Source: Allokutzneria sp. A3M-2-11 16 (GTDB taxonomy: Bacteria > Actinomycetota > Actinomycetes > Mycobacteriales > Pseudonocardiaceae). Taken from it: a DNA stretch of 64,000 bases. The notes below the pieces were generated by a model that was not told the origin of the DNA, ran no database searches, and was given only the letters and a program-made list of their open reading frames with translations. The position numbers were made by a program, and so were the translations under genes. This document shows positions 6,952 through 14,847 of this stretch, one piece after another. Each line of letters begins with the position of its first letter. The first letter of the stretch is position 1. The stretch lies in the NCBI RefSeq assembly GCF_024213555.1, contig NZ_JANAVO010000002.1, positions 230,169-294,168 on the forward strand, read 5' to 3'.

Positions 6952-9032
6952 TCCAGTTCGGCGAGCCGCGCTTCGAGCTTGGCCGCTTCCGGGCTGCCAA
7001 CGCTCTGATAGATCTCCAGCGCGCGCTCGAACTCGGCCTTCGCCGCGGCCATGTCGCCTTGCCGGACAAGGACCTCGGCGAGGCTGACACGTGCTTGTGC
7101 CTCGTAGTGGGTGACCTTGCTGTCCACCAGGGTCGCGATCGCAGCCCTCAGGTCGCTCGCCGCTCTCGTGAGATCACCGAGCGCGGCGAACGCCTCACCT
7201 CGGCTGGCCAGGACCCGCCCCGCCATCCTGCCTTCCGACCACAGTCCTTCGAGCGCGCGGTCCAGCTTCTCCAGCGCTTCGTCGACGCGACCCTGGCGCA
7301 GGAGGTTGCCTCCCAGGAAGTAGGTCGCGAGCGCGACGCCGCGCCACTCCTTCGCCTTCGCGTTGAAGTCGATCGACTTCAGGTACGCCTCTTCGCCACG
7401 CACTGGGTCCACGTTGTCCCAGTAGCGCCCGTAGAACTCCCACACCGAACCGAGCAGCACGTTGTCGCCCGAGTCCTTGAGGAGGTCGAGGGCGATCTCC
7501 AGCTCCTGGCGGGTCCGGTCCAGGTTCCCGAGATCGGTGTAGGCGCGGGAAACCGTGATGCGCAGGCGGGCTTCGGCGCGCTCGGCACCCACGGCACGAG
7601 CGGCGGCGACGCCAAGGTCCGTTGCCTCCAACCAGTCCGCGATGTAGCGCCGGTTGAAGTACAACGCGACCAGTGCTTCGGCGAGCTGCCAGGTCGGCTC
7701 GTGCCATCCGCGCTCGGCACTGGCGCGCAGCACGGCGAGGAGGTTCGCGCGTTCGCTGTCCAACCACTCCAGTGCCTCGGTCTTGTCGCTGAAGGGGTTG
7801 CGGTGTCCCGCCTTGAGCTTGTCGTGGTCGGCGATCCGGGTGCGGGTGCCCATGACCGCCTGGTCTGCGAATGCCGTGTACGCCAGGTAGTACCCGAGAA
7901 CCTGGCGGAGAACGTGGTCGCGCGACTCGGGGGTTTCCTCTTCCCTCGCGCGTTCCTCGGCGTGACGGCGGATGAGGCCGTGGAAGCGGAAACGGTCGTC
8001 GCGCTCCTCGATGAGGTTGACATCGACCAACTCCCCCAGCAACGCCACGGCGTCGTCGGAGACCAACGCGGCGACGTCCGGGGTGATGTCGAGGACCGGC
8101 AGGACGCCCAGCCCGCGGTAGAAGCGCGCGAGCGGCTCCGACAGGTTCCGGTAGGCGTTGTCGAAGACCGCGGCCACGATGCGCTTCCTCCCGATCGTCA
8201 AGAAGTCCAGCCCGGTCGCCGCCTCGGCCTGCGCCACCAGGTCGGCGAGCCGCAGGTGCCGCTCGTGCTTGAGCCGCCCGGCGACGACGCGGAGCGCGAT
8301 CGGCATCCCGCCGCAGAGCAGCACGATCCTCCGCGCGGCCTCCGCATCGGCGTCAATCCGCTGCGCGCCAACGGTTTTCCGCAGCAACAGCAGCGCGTCG
8401 GCCTCGGGGAGCCCGGTCAGCTCGCAGTACTCCGCGTCGTCGAGCACGAGCTCCGCCAGCCGGTGCCTGCTGGTGACCAGGACCGCGCTGCCCGCCGAGT
8501 TCGGCACGAACGGGCCGACCTGGGCGGAGTCGATGACGTCGTCGAGCACGATCAGCGCCGCCTCGGGCATCCGGGACCGGAGCATCGAACTGCGTGCGGC
8601 GAGGCCGTCCGGGATCAGCCACTGGGGCACTCCGCACGCCCGCAGGCAACTCGCCAGGGCCTCGCCGACCGCCGACTCCATCGAACCGGACTCCTGGCGG
8701 AAGGCGGCGAAGTCGACGTAGAGCTGTCCACCGGTGAACCGGGCGGCGACGCGGCCGGCCCACTTGTGCGACAAGGCGGTCTTGCCGACCCCCTCCGGCC
8801 CCTGGACGACCGCGATCCGCTTGCCTGAGCCCAATGTGTCCAATATGGACAGATGGTCCTCGCGGTCGACCCACACCTCCGGCGAGGCGGGAACCTGGCG
8901 CGGCAGCACGTCCGCGGCCGAGGGGAGGTGGATGTGGTTGTCGCCGTGGTGGGTGCCCGCCTGGACGGAGATGCCGTGGACGTCCCGGACCTCGTTGCGG
9001 ACGTGCGGCCCGTCCGAGCCCGCTGTGCTCAT
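6945..9032 (-). CDS. STAND-type NTPase with TPR repeats
   Basis: This is a 695-residue protein whose ATG follows GGGAG by 7 nt. The N-terminus (residues 12-36) contains NEVRDVHGISVQAG and GDNHIHLP, a short motif found ahead of the ATPase in many actinobacterial STAND proteins. The NB-ARC ATPase follows: P-loop GPEGVGKT at 78-85, Walker B ALIVLDDV, sensor-like VLVTSRHR and GGMPIALRVVAGRL. A winged-helix-like linker comes next, then at least five TPR-like repeats (EALEKLDRALEGL, AKAEFERALEIYQ). There is no SARP DNA-binding domain, so this is not an AfsR. The role is unknown: either a signalling switch or a defence sensor. Confidence 0.75.
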   Translation of the reverse strand: MSTAGSDGPHVRNEVRDVHGISVQAGTHHGDNHIHLPSAADVLPRQVPASPEVWVDREDHLSILDTLGSGKRIAVVQGPEGVGKTALSHKWAGRVAARFTGGQLYVDFAAFRQESGSMESAVGEALASCLRACGVPQWLIPDGLAARSSMLRSRMPEAALIVLDDVIDSAQVGPFVPNSAGSAVLVTSRHRLAELVLDDAEYCELTGLPEADALLLLRKTVGAQRIDADAEAARRIVLLCGGMPIALRVVAGRLKHERHLRLADLVAQAEAATGLDFLTIGRKRIVAAVFDNAYRNLSEPLARFYRGLGVLPVLDITPDVAALVSDDAVALLGELVDVNLIEERDDRFRFHGLIRRHAEERAREEETPESRDHVLRQVLGYYLAYTAFADQAVMGTRTRIADHDKLKAGHRNPFSDKTEALEWLDSERANLLAVLRASAERGWHEPTWQLAEALVALYFNRRYIADWLEATDLGVAAARAVGAERAEARLRITVSRAYTDLGNLDRTRQELEIALDLLKDSGDNVLLGSVWEFYGRYWDNVDPVRGEEAYLKSIDFNAKAKEWRGVALATYFLGGNLLRQGRVDEALEKLDRALEGLWSEGRMAGRVLASRGEAFAALGDLTRAASDLRAAIATLVDSKVTHYEAQARVSLAEVLVRQGDMAAAKAEFERALEIYQSVGSPEAAKLEARLAELDQ

Positions 9033-9120
9033 GTCCACTCCCGGCCGCGCTCGCACTCCGTGATCGAAAACCCACGGTACGGCATCGCCGCACGCGGGGA
9101 GCGCGCTTCCGGCAGCTGCC

Positions 9121-9321
9121 TCAGGCGGTCTCGTCCGGCCGGAAGACGTCCTCGATGCGGCACTCGAAGAGCCGCGCGATACGGAAGGCGAGAGGCAGGC
9201 TCGGGTCGAACCTGCCCTTCTCGATCGAGATGATCGTCTGCCTGGTCACGCCCAACCGCTCGGCGAGCGCCCCCTGCGACAGGCCGTGCTCGGCGCGCAG
9301 GCGCGGGAGGTCGTTGTCCAC
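9121..9321 (-). CDS. small Xre-family DNA-binding protein
   Basis: This is a 66-residue protein from a GTG start. It is almost entirely a helix-turn-helix: LRAEHGLSQGALAERLGVTRQTIISIEKGRFDPSLPLAFRIARLFECRIEDVF. The 'TRQTIISIEKGRF.PSL' core is typical of the YgzD/AcrR-like mini-regulators that are usually paired with a DUF2178-like membrane protein. Only broken pieces of such membrane proteins remain just upstream. Its GTG sits 2 nt after the stop of one remnant, so they share a transcript. Confidence 0.85.
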   Translation of the reverse strand: MDNDLPRLRAEHGLSQGALAERLGVTRQTIISIEKGRFDPSLPLAFRIARLFECRIEDVFRPDETA

Positions 9322-9323
9322 GG

Positions 9324-9386
9324 CTAGATCAGCAGCGCGGTGACCGTCACCCAGAAGGCGTCCCTCGACGCGCGGAGGTCGATCAT
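9324..9386 (-). pseudogene. truncated membrane-protein remnant
   Basis: A 20-codon frame, MIDLRASRDAFWVTVTALLI, ends in TAG two bases before the Xre GTG. The 'LRASRDAFWVTV.ALL' pattern matches the start of small membrane partners of mini-Xre regulators: a charged helix, then the first membrane segment. The rest of the protein is absent. Its ATG overlaps the TGA of the fragment upstream (ATGA). I infer an internal deletion that fused the broken gene to the regulator's leader. Confidence 0.45.
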
Positions 9387-9529
9387 CCGCTCCACCCGTG
9401 CTCACTGGCCTCCGCGGGTGGCGGGGGCTGCCGCGAGGTGAACCGGTGAACCACGAGCGCGATGACGAGGGCCAGGACCGAGCCGCCGATCGCCGCGTAG
9501 CCCCCCGCTTCCGGCGCGAACGCGAGCAT
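9383..9529 (-). pseudogene. membrane-protein C-terminal remnant or 48-residue membrane peptide
   Basis: The frame from ATG encodes one hydrophobic helix (YAAIGGSVLALVIALVVHRF) and a polar tail (QPPPPAEASEHGWSG). Upstream codons in the same frame, AVCSIPLVMLAFAPEAG, extend a second hydrophobic segment back to the stop of the SDR gene and offer no start. It reads like the last two helices of a multi-helix protein whose front has been lost. It could instead be a short functional membrane peptide. Confidence 0.4.
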
Positions 9530-9559
9530 GACGAGCGGGATGGAGCAGACCGCCCGAGC

Positions 9560-10300
9560 TCAGGCGATGCCGCCGTTGACGCGGAGGGTCTGGCCGTTGA
9601 CCCAGCGCGCCGGTCCGGCCAGGAACGCGACCGCCTCGGCGATGTCGGCGGGGTGGCCGAGGCGCTCCAGCGGGGGTTGGGCGGCCATCCTGGCGACGGT
9701 CTCCTCGCTCTTGCCGTCGAAGAACAGCTCGGTCGCGGTCGGCCCGGGGGCCACCGCGTTGACGGTGATGTCCCGCCCGCGCAGCTCACGCGCGAGGATC
9801 ATGGTGATCGCCTCGACCGCGCCCTTCGTGGCCGCGTAGACGCCGTACCCCGGCAGGGAAAGACCCAGCACCGAGGTGGAGAAGGTGATGATCGCCCCGC
9901 CGTCGCGCACCCGGCGCGCGGCCTGCTGGGCCACCGCGAAGGTGCCGCGCACGTTGATCCGGTGCACCCGGTCGAACTCGTCGAAGTCGGTGTCGGCGAT
10001 CGGCTTCAGCGCGTTCAGCACTCCCGCGGCGTGCACGACGACGTCCACGCCGCCGTACTCCTTCTCGGCCGCGTCGAAGAGCCCGGAGACGGCCTCCGGA
10101 TCGCTCACGTCGGCCTTGTGGGCGATGGCGCGCCCGCCCGCCGAGGTGATCGCCTCGACTGCGGCGGCGGCCTCCGCGTCGTTGCCCGCGTAGTTGACGA
10201 CGACCGGGAACCCTTGGGAGGCAAGGCGTTGCGCCACCTCGCGGCCGATTCCCCTCGATCCGCCGGTGACGATCACGACTCGCGTCTGCTCGGTGCTCAT
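9560..10300 (-). CDS. short-chain dehydrogenase/reductase
   Basis: This is a 246-residue classical SDR. The cofactor motif is TGGSRGIG near residues 12-19; HAAG replaces the usual NNAG; the catalytic serine lies in ITFSTSV, and Tyr/Lys in YGVYAATKGAV. The C-terminal TLRVNGGIA is typical of 3-oxoacyl-ACP-reductase-like SDRs. Substrate unknown; NADP(H) use is likely from the early basic residue. Its ATG directly touches a perfect palindrome, with no ribosome site, so it may be read from a leaderless mRNA controlled by a repressor. It is divergent from the F420 oxidoreductase. Confidence 0.88.
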   Translation of the reverse strand: MSTEQTRVVIVTGGSRGIGREVAQRLASQGFPVVVNYAGNDAEAAAAVEAITSAGGRAIAHKADVSDPEAVSGLFDAAEKEYGGVDVVVHAAGVLNALKPIADTDFDEFDRVHRINVRGTFAVAQQAARRVRDGGAIITFSTSVLGLSLPGYGVYAATKGAVEAITMILARELRGRDITVNAVAPGPTATELFFDGKSEETVARMAAQPPLERLGHPADIAEAVAFLAGPARWVNGQTLRVNGGIA

Positions 10301-10315
10301 GTTATCGACGATAAC
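10301..10315. promoter_or_regulatory. perfect palindrome, probable repressor operator
   Basis: The arms GTTATCG and CGATAAC are perfect complements around a single A. The site begins at the base next to the SDR start codon and lies in the 72-base gap between two divergent oxidoreductase genes. Its size and symmetry fit a TetR- or MarR-type dimer operator. No regulator gene is adjacent. Confidence 0.65.
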
Positions 10316-10347
10316 ACTATGCCGTTAGCGGTGCTATCGATTGATCT

Positions 10348-10372
10348 CCCGCAGAACGGGTAGCTCTGCGGG
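10348..10372 (+). promoter_or_regulatory. hairpin touching the start codon of the F420 oxidoreductase gene
   Basis: CCCGCAGA and TCTGCGGG form a perfect 8-bp stem with a 9-base loop. The 3' arm ends immediately before the ATG and contains the only ribosome-site-like bases (GCGGG). As RNA, the stem would hide the initiation region. As DNA, it could be a second operator. Confidence 0.55.
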
Positions 10373-11350
10373 ATGCGCATCGGATACACGTTGATGACCG
10401 AGCAGGCCGGACCGAAACAGCTGGTCAGCCACGCCGCCGCGGCCGAGGCCGCCGGGTTCGCGTTCGAGGTCTGCAGCGACCACTACTCGCCCTGGCTGGA
10501 CGAGCAGGGCCACGCGCCGTACGCCTGGAGCGTGCTCGGCGCGGTCACCCAGGTCACCGGCCGGGTGGAGCTGATGACGTACGTGACCTGCCCGACGATG
10601 CGCTACCACCCCGCCGTCGTCGCGCAGAAGGCCGCGACGCTGCAACTGCTCTCCGGCAACCGGTTCACCCTCGGGCTCGGTTCGGGCGAGAACCTGAACG
10701 AGCACGTCATCGGCAAGGGCTGGCCGTCGCTGGACGTGCGGCACGACATGCTGGCCGAGGCCGTGCAGATCATCCACGGGCTCTTCGACGGCGGGCACTC
10801 CAGCTATGCGGGCGACCACTTCCGGGTGGACTCGGCCAAGCTCTGGGACCTGCCGGAGGCGCGCGTGCCGATCGCGGTCGCGGTCTCCGGCGCCGAGTCC
10901 ATCGCGCGGTTCGCCCCGGTCGCCGACGCCATGATCGCCGTGCAGCCCGAGCAGCGGATCTGCCGCGAGTGGGACGAGCACTGGGTGGGCCGGGCCGAGG
11001 GCACCGCGCGCAAGATCGGCCAGCTGCCGGTGTGCTGGGACGCCGACCGCGACGACGCGATCGCCAGGGCGCACGAGCAGTTCCGCTGGTTCGGCGGCGG
11101 CTGGAAGGTCAACGCCGAGCTGCCGGGCACCGCGGGCTTCGCCGGGGCCACCCAGTTCGTCACGCCGGAGGACGTGGCGGCCTCGATCCCCTGCGGGCCG
11201 GACGTGGAGCCGATCCTCAAGAGCGCGCGGGAGTACGCCGACGCGGGCTTCACCGACCTGGCGCTGGTCCAGATCGGGGGCGAGCACCAGACGGACTTCT
11301 TCGCTTTCGCGGCACAGGAGCTGCTGCCCGCGCTCAGCGAAGCGATGTGA
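10373..11350 (+). CDS. F420-dependent LLM-class oxidoreductase (TIGR03557 type)
   Basis: This is a 325-residue TIM-barrel flavin/F420 enzyme. Typical family blocks are MRIGYTLMTEQ, FEVCSDHYSPW, RFTLGLGSGENLNEH and GHSSYAGDHFRVDSAKLWDLPE. The 'SDHY.PW' and 'GSGE.LNEH' motifs mark the F420-glucose-6-phosphate-dehydrogenase-like branch found in actinobacteria. The natural substrate of most members is unknown. It is cytosolic. The gene is divergent from an SDR, with palindromes in the shared gap, so the two may be co-regulated. Confidence 0.88.
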   Translation: MRIGYTLMTEQAGPKQLVSHAAAAEAAGFAFEVCSDHYSPWLDEQGHAPYAWSVLGAVTQVTGRVELMTYVTCPTMRYHPAVVAQKAATLQLLSGNRFTLGLGSGENLNEHVIGKGWPSLDVRHDMLAEAVQIIHGLFDGGHSSYAGDHFRVDSAKLWDLPEARVPIAVAVSGAESIARFAPVADAMIAVQPEQRICREWDEHWVGRAEGTARKIGQLPVCWDADRDDAIARAHEQFRWFGGGWKVNAELPGTAGFAGATQFVTPEDVAASIPCGPDVEPILKSAREYADAGFTDLALVQIGGEHQTDFFAFAAQELLPALSEAM

Positions 11351-11424
11351 GATCCCGTGTCGCTGCCCGGTCCACATAGGACTCCGGACGACACTGGGCG
11401 GGAGGGCAGCGCAGGGAGGTAGCC

Positions 11425-11829
11425 GTGGACCAGGACGAGTCGGTGACACAGCTGAGCCTGTTCGAGCAGGCACCGGCCGACGCCGGGCAACGCATTCCCG
11501 AGCAGCGCGCGCCGGACGCGCTGCTCTGCCCGAGCTGCCACCGCGCCCCGGCCTCCTCCCCCGAACAGCACGCCAGGGACATCGACCAGCAGTGGCTGGA
11601 GATCACCGCGGCCGGGCAGATCGCCGTGCGCCGGTTCTGCGCCGCCTGCCAGCCGCACCACGGCCTGGAGTTCCTGGCCTGCGAGCTGTGCGGGCTGGAC
11701 CTGTTCCTGATCGGGGAACTGGCCAACGAGGTCGCCGCGGACCGGCTGCCCACGGTGCTGCTCACCTGGCTCGCCGCCGAGGGCTGGAACCCGCACCCCG
11801 TGCTGACCTGTCCCTCGCACGCGCGCTGA
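11425..11829 (+). CDS. small cysteine-rich, probably zinc-binding protein
   Basis: This is a 134-residue protein with a GTG start behind GGGAGG. Cysteines come in pairs: CPSC near residue 35, CAAC near 72 and CELC near 91, plus a late CPSH. This spacing suggests one or two zinc ribbons. There is no signal peptide. I do not recognise a named family. The lone upstream neighbour is the F420 enzyme, 74 nt away, so co-transcription is possible. Confidence 0.65.
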   Translation: MDQDESVTQLSLFEQAPADAGQRIPEQRAPDALLCPSCHRAPASSPEQHARDIDQQWLEITAAGQIAVRRFCAACQPHHGLEFLACELCGLDLFLIGELANEVAADRLPTVLLTWLAAEGWNPHPVLTCPSHAR

Positions 11830-11935
11830 CCCCGGGTGGTCGCGCCGTTCCTGGGTCCGACGGGACCTGGTTGGGGCTGCCCGCCCGATGCAGGCTCTGC
11901 GCCGTCAAGCACGGCACACACCTGGGAGTTGGGCA

Positions 11936-12787
11936 ATGACCACCTGGTTCATCACGGGCGCGTCCCGCGGTTTCGGCCTGGAGATCGCGCGGCAGGCGCT
12001 GGAGCGCGGGGACTCCGTCGTCGCCACCGCCCGTGACCCGCTGAAGGTCGAGAGCGCGCTCGGCGCGCACGCGGAGCTGCTCGCCGTCGAGCTGGACGTG
12101 CGGGACGCCGAGCAGGCACGCGCGGCCGTCGACGTGACCGTGCGACGGTTCGGCCGGATCGACGTGCTGGTCAACAACGCGGGCCACGGCCAGGTCGGCG
12201 CGGTCGAGGAGACCAGCGACGAGGAAGTGCGGAAGCTGTTCGACATCAACGTCTTCGGCCTGCTCACCGTGACCAGGGCGGTGCTCCCGGTCATGCGCCC
12301 GCAGCGGTCGGGGCGGATCCTCAACCTCAGCTCGATCGGCGGGTTCGTCTCGTGGCCGGGCTGGGGCGCGTACTGCGCGACGAAGCACGCCGTCGAGGGG
12401 TACTCCATGGCCATGCGCCAGGAGCTGGGCCCGCTGGGCATCCAGGTGACCTCGGTGGCACCCGGTCCGTTCCGCACCGACTTCCTCGACCTCAGCTCGT
12501 TGCAGACCGCGCAGGGGCGGATCGACGACTACGACGCCAGCGCCGGGGCGATGCGCGCGTGGGCCGCCGAGACCAACCACACCCAGGAGGGCGACCCGGT
12601 CCGCGCCGCCGCGGCGATCCTCGTGGTGGCCGACGCCGAGCGGGCCCCGCTGCACCTGCCGCTGGGGTCGTCGGCGGTGGCGGGCATCGAGGCGAAACTG
12701 ACCGAGATCGCCGACGACGTGAGGCAGTGGCGCGAGATCGCCGAGTCCACCGACTTCCCGGATGCCGTCGACGGCCGACTGCCATAA
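11936..12787 (+). CDS. short-chain dehydrogenase/reductase
   Basis: This is a 283-residue classical SDR. The ATG follows GGGAG and starts MTTWFITGASRGFGLEIARQ. The cofactor motif TGASRGFG, NNAG in VLVNNAGHGQ, the serine in LNLSSIGG and YCATKHAVEG are all intact. Close relatives are annotated as 'oxidoreductase/SDR' acting on unknown carbonyls. It converges on a TetR gene, with a shared bidirectional terminator between them; the TetR may regulate it, but no operator was seen in front of this gene. Confidence 0.9.
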   Translation: MTTWFITGASRGFGLEIARQALERGDSVVATARDPLKVESALGAHAELLAVELDVRDAEQARAAVDVTVRRFGRIDVLVNNAGHGQVGAVEETSDEEVRKLFDINVFGLLTVTRAVLPVMRPQRSGRILNLSSIGGFVSWPGWGAYCATKHAVEGYSMAMRQELGPLGIQVTSVAPGPFRTDFLDLSSLQTAQGRIDDYDASAGAMRAWAAETNHTQEGDPVRAAAAILVVADAERAPLHLPLGSSAVAGIEAKLTEIADDVRQWREIAESTDFPDAVDGRLP

Positions 12788-12820
12788 CACCACGCGATTG
12801 CTCGCATCATCGCGAGTTAT

Positions 12821-12847
12821 GCCCGCCCGGGTTGTTAACGGGCGGGC
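12821..12847. terminator. bidirectional rho-independent-like terminator
   Basis: GCCCGCCC and GGGCGGGC form a perfect 8-bp stem around an 11-base AT-containing loop, followed by TTCTC. It lies between the convergent SDR and TetR genes and overlaps the last codons of the TetR gene. Confidence 0.75.
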
Positions 12848-13392
12848 TTCTCCGGTGTGGACCACAGACCGGCGAGCAACAGCCGCACCTGCTCCGGCGG
12901 CCACGCGTCGGCAATTCGAAAAACCGCCGTTGTCGCCACCAACAGCAGATCCGGATCAACATCGGAGCGCACGATTCCGAGCTGCCTGCCGTTGTCCATG
13001 ACGTCGGTCAGCCAGGCCGCGAGCCCGGCCCCGTCCGTTCTCTCCAACGCCGCCGAGGCGAGTGCGAGATCATCCGGATTGGCGGCGAGGTGCTCCTTCA
13101 CCCGCGCCGTGCGCTCCCCGAGCTGGGCCCAGAAGCGGGTGGCGCCCCCGGCGGGCACCCAGCGCCCCAGACTGGCGATGAGCTGGGCTTCCACATCTTC
13201 GAGCACGGTGCCGAGCAGATCGTCGCGGCCGTCGAAGTAGTGGTAGGCCGCGGTCTTGGAGATACCGGCGGAAGCGATGATCCGGTTGTAGGAGGCGTGC
13301 TGCGGGGACTCCCGCGCGAAATGCGCCCTAGCCACGCGCAGTATCTCGGCCCTACGGTCTCCCGGCAGACGGGTGAAGCGCGGCAGCGGCAT
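12835..13392 (-). CDS. TetR-family transcriptional regulator
   Basis: This is a 185-residue regulator. The N-terminal helix-turn-helix reads ILRVARAHFARESPQHASYNRIIASAGISKTAAYHYFDGRDDLL, the TetR pattern ending in 'YHYF..R.DLL'. The C-terminal ligand domain is unassigned. ATG is preferred. In-frame GTG upstream would fall inside the palindrome that directly precedes the gene, so the ATG start implies a very short or absent leader. Autoregulation is likely. It is divergent from the serine protease gene. Confidence 0.88.
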   Translation of the reverse strand: MPLPRFTRLPGDRRAEILRVARAHFARESPQHASYNRIIASAGISKTAAYHYFDGRDDLLGTVLEDVEAQLIASLGRWVPAGGATRFWAQLGERTARVKEHLAANPDDLALASAALERTDGAGLAAWLTDVMDNGRQLGIVRSDVDPDLLLVATTAVFRIADAWPPEQVRLLLAGLWSTPEKPAR

Positions 13393-13409
13393 GTGTACCA
13401 CTGGTACAC
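13393..13409. promoter_or_regulatory. perfect palindrome, probable TetR operator
   Basis: GTGTACCA and TGGTACAC flank a single C. The site touches the start codon of the TetR gene, the position expected for an autoregulatory operator. The gap to the divergent protease gene is 216 bases and is unusually AT-rich (13440-13545), so it holds the promoters. Confidence 0.75.
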
Positions 13410-13625
13410 CCCACCGGTTCGCACCGCAAGTCAACACCCCACCTTAATGGCACCTTAAAATGACCGGAACAATTCCTTAGATTGACCACGAAGAGTACGT
13501 AAACAATTTCCCCGGAATTCTGTTAAAATCGATCCGAGCGCCAGGTCTTGTCGTTACGTGGGGTGCACGTCACAGTTTTGCCGTCACCCCTGCACGGTTC
13601 TTCTTCACCCTGCGAAGGAATCGTA

Positions 13626-14816
13626 ATGACACTTTCTCGTTCCAGACTGCTCGCCGGGCTCACCGCCGCGGCCCTGCTGCCGCTCGGCGCGGGCACCGCC
13701 TCGGCCGCGCCCGCCTTCGACCCGCGGATGGTCTCCGCGCTCGCCGCCGAACTGGGCGTCAGCGCCCGGGAGGCCACCGATCGCCTCCACGCCCAGGTCG
13801 AACAGCAGGGCAAGCTCACCCAGCTCCAGGGCGCGGGGGCCGTCGACGGCGCGTTCTTCGACGCCGCGGGCCGCCTGGTGGTCAACGCGACCTCCGACGC
13901 CGGAGCCGCCAAGGCCGCCGGGCTGGGCCTGACCACCCGGCGCGCGGCCAAGGGCGAGTCCGGGCTGCTGGCGATCAAGCGCGAGCTCGACGGCGTCGCG
14001 GCGGCGGGCGTCCCGGTCGGCGTCACCTCCTGGCAGACCGACCTGGCCACCGACACCGTGACGGTGCGGGTCAGCGACGAGACGCGGCCCGAGGCGCGGG
14101 CCCTGCTCGCCGCGGCCCGGCGGCACGGCGCGGCGGTGCGCGTCGAACACGACAGCACCCCGCTCGCCGCGCACGTCTCGGTCTCCCCCGGCGCGAAGAT
14201 GACCTTCTCGGCCAGCGGCGGCGGCTACTGCTCCGTCGGCTTCGGCGCGCGGGACGGCGCGGGCAACCGCTACCTGGTCAGCGCGGGCCACTGCCTGAAG
14301 GACTCGCGGCCGCTCTACAGCGGGACGACGCAGTTCGGCACCACCACCAACACCCGCTTCGCGCAGGGCCGGGCCAGTGTGGACATGGGCATCGCCAAGA
14401 TCGACGGCGAGGACTCCATCGCCACCAGCGTGTACACGCACGGCTCCAGCGCGGGCAGCCCGGCGGTGCGCGGCGCCGCGCGGACCGCGGTCGGCGGGGC
14501 GATGTGCAAGTCCGGCGCCACCAGCGGCTGGACCTGCGGCACCGTGCGCTCCTACGACGTCTCGGTCACCTACACCGACCCGAACGGCGGGCCGAGCACC
14601 ACGGTCACCGGCCTCGGCAGCTCCACGGTGTGCACCATGCCCGGCGACAGCGGCGGCGCCTACATCTCCGGCGACCAGGCCCAGGGCATGACCTCCGGCG
14701 GTCCCATCGGCCAGCAGTGCACCTTCAACGGCGGTGCGCAGTCCGGCAAGTCCTCGTACTTCCAGCCGTTGACCGACGCGCTGTCGCACTACCGCCTGAC
14801 CCTGACCACCAGTTGA
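13626..14816 (+). CDS. secreted S1 serine protease, streptogrisin/alpha-lytic type
   Basis: This is a 396-residue preproprotein with ATG 7 nt after GAAGGA. A signal peptide ends at ASAAPA (about residue 28). A prodomain of the alpha-lytic type spans about 30-190. The mature protease starts near 195 (SASGGGYCSVGFGA). The catalytic triad is His222 (SAGHC), Asp253 (SVDMGIAKI) and Ser342 (MPGDSGG). Six mature cysteines (202, 223, 294, 304, 336, 365) fit three disulfides. The prodomain should fold the protease and be cleaved off outside the cell. A nutritional or developmental role is inferred. Confidence 0.92.
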   Translation: MTLSRSRLLAGLTAAALLPLGAGTASAAPAFDPRMVSALAAELGVSAREATDRLHAQVEQQGKLTQLQGAGAVDGAFFDAAGRLVVNATSDAGAAKAAGLGLTTRRAAKGESGLLAIKRELDGVAAAGVPVGVTSWQTDLATDTVTVRVSDETRPEARALLAAARRHGAAVRVEHDSTPLAAHVSVSPGAKMTFSASGGGYCSVGFGARDGAGNRYLVSAGHCLKDSRPLYSGTTQFGTTTNTRFAQGRASVDMGIAKIDGEDSIATSVYTHGSSAGSPAVRGAARTAVGGAMCKSGATSGWTCGTVRSYDVSVTYTDPNGGPSTTVTGLGSSTVCTMPGDSGGAYISGDQAQGMTSGGPIGQQCTFNGGAQSGKSSYFQPLTDALSHYRLTLTTS

Positions 14817-14847
14817 CCCGGCGACACCTTCGGGGGGTGTTTCGGCA

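Noticed and set aside
7059..8828. 589-codon open frame on the + strand opposite the STAND ATPase gene
   Set aside because: It has no recognisable motif, while the minus strand shows Walker A/B and TPR repeats. It is a GC-bias shadow.
6945..9032. AfsR/SARP-type activator
   Set aside because: The ATPase and TPR parts fit, but the N-terminal DNA-binding and BTAD domains are missing.
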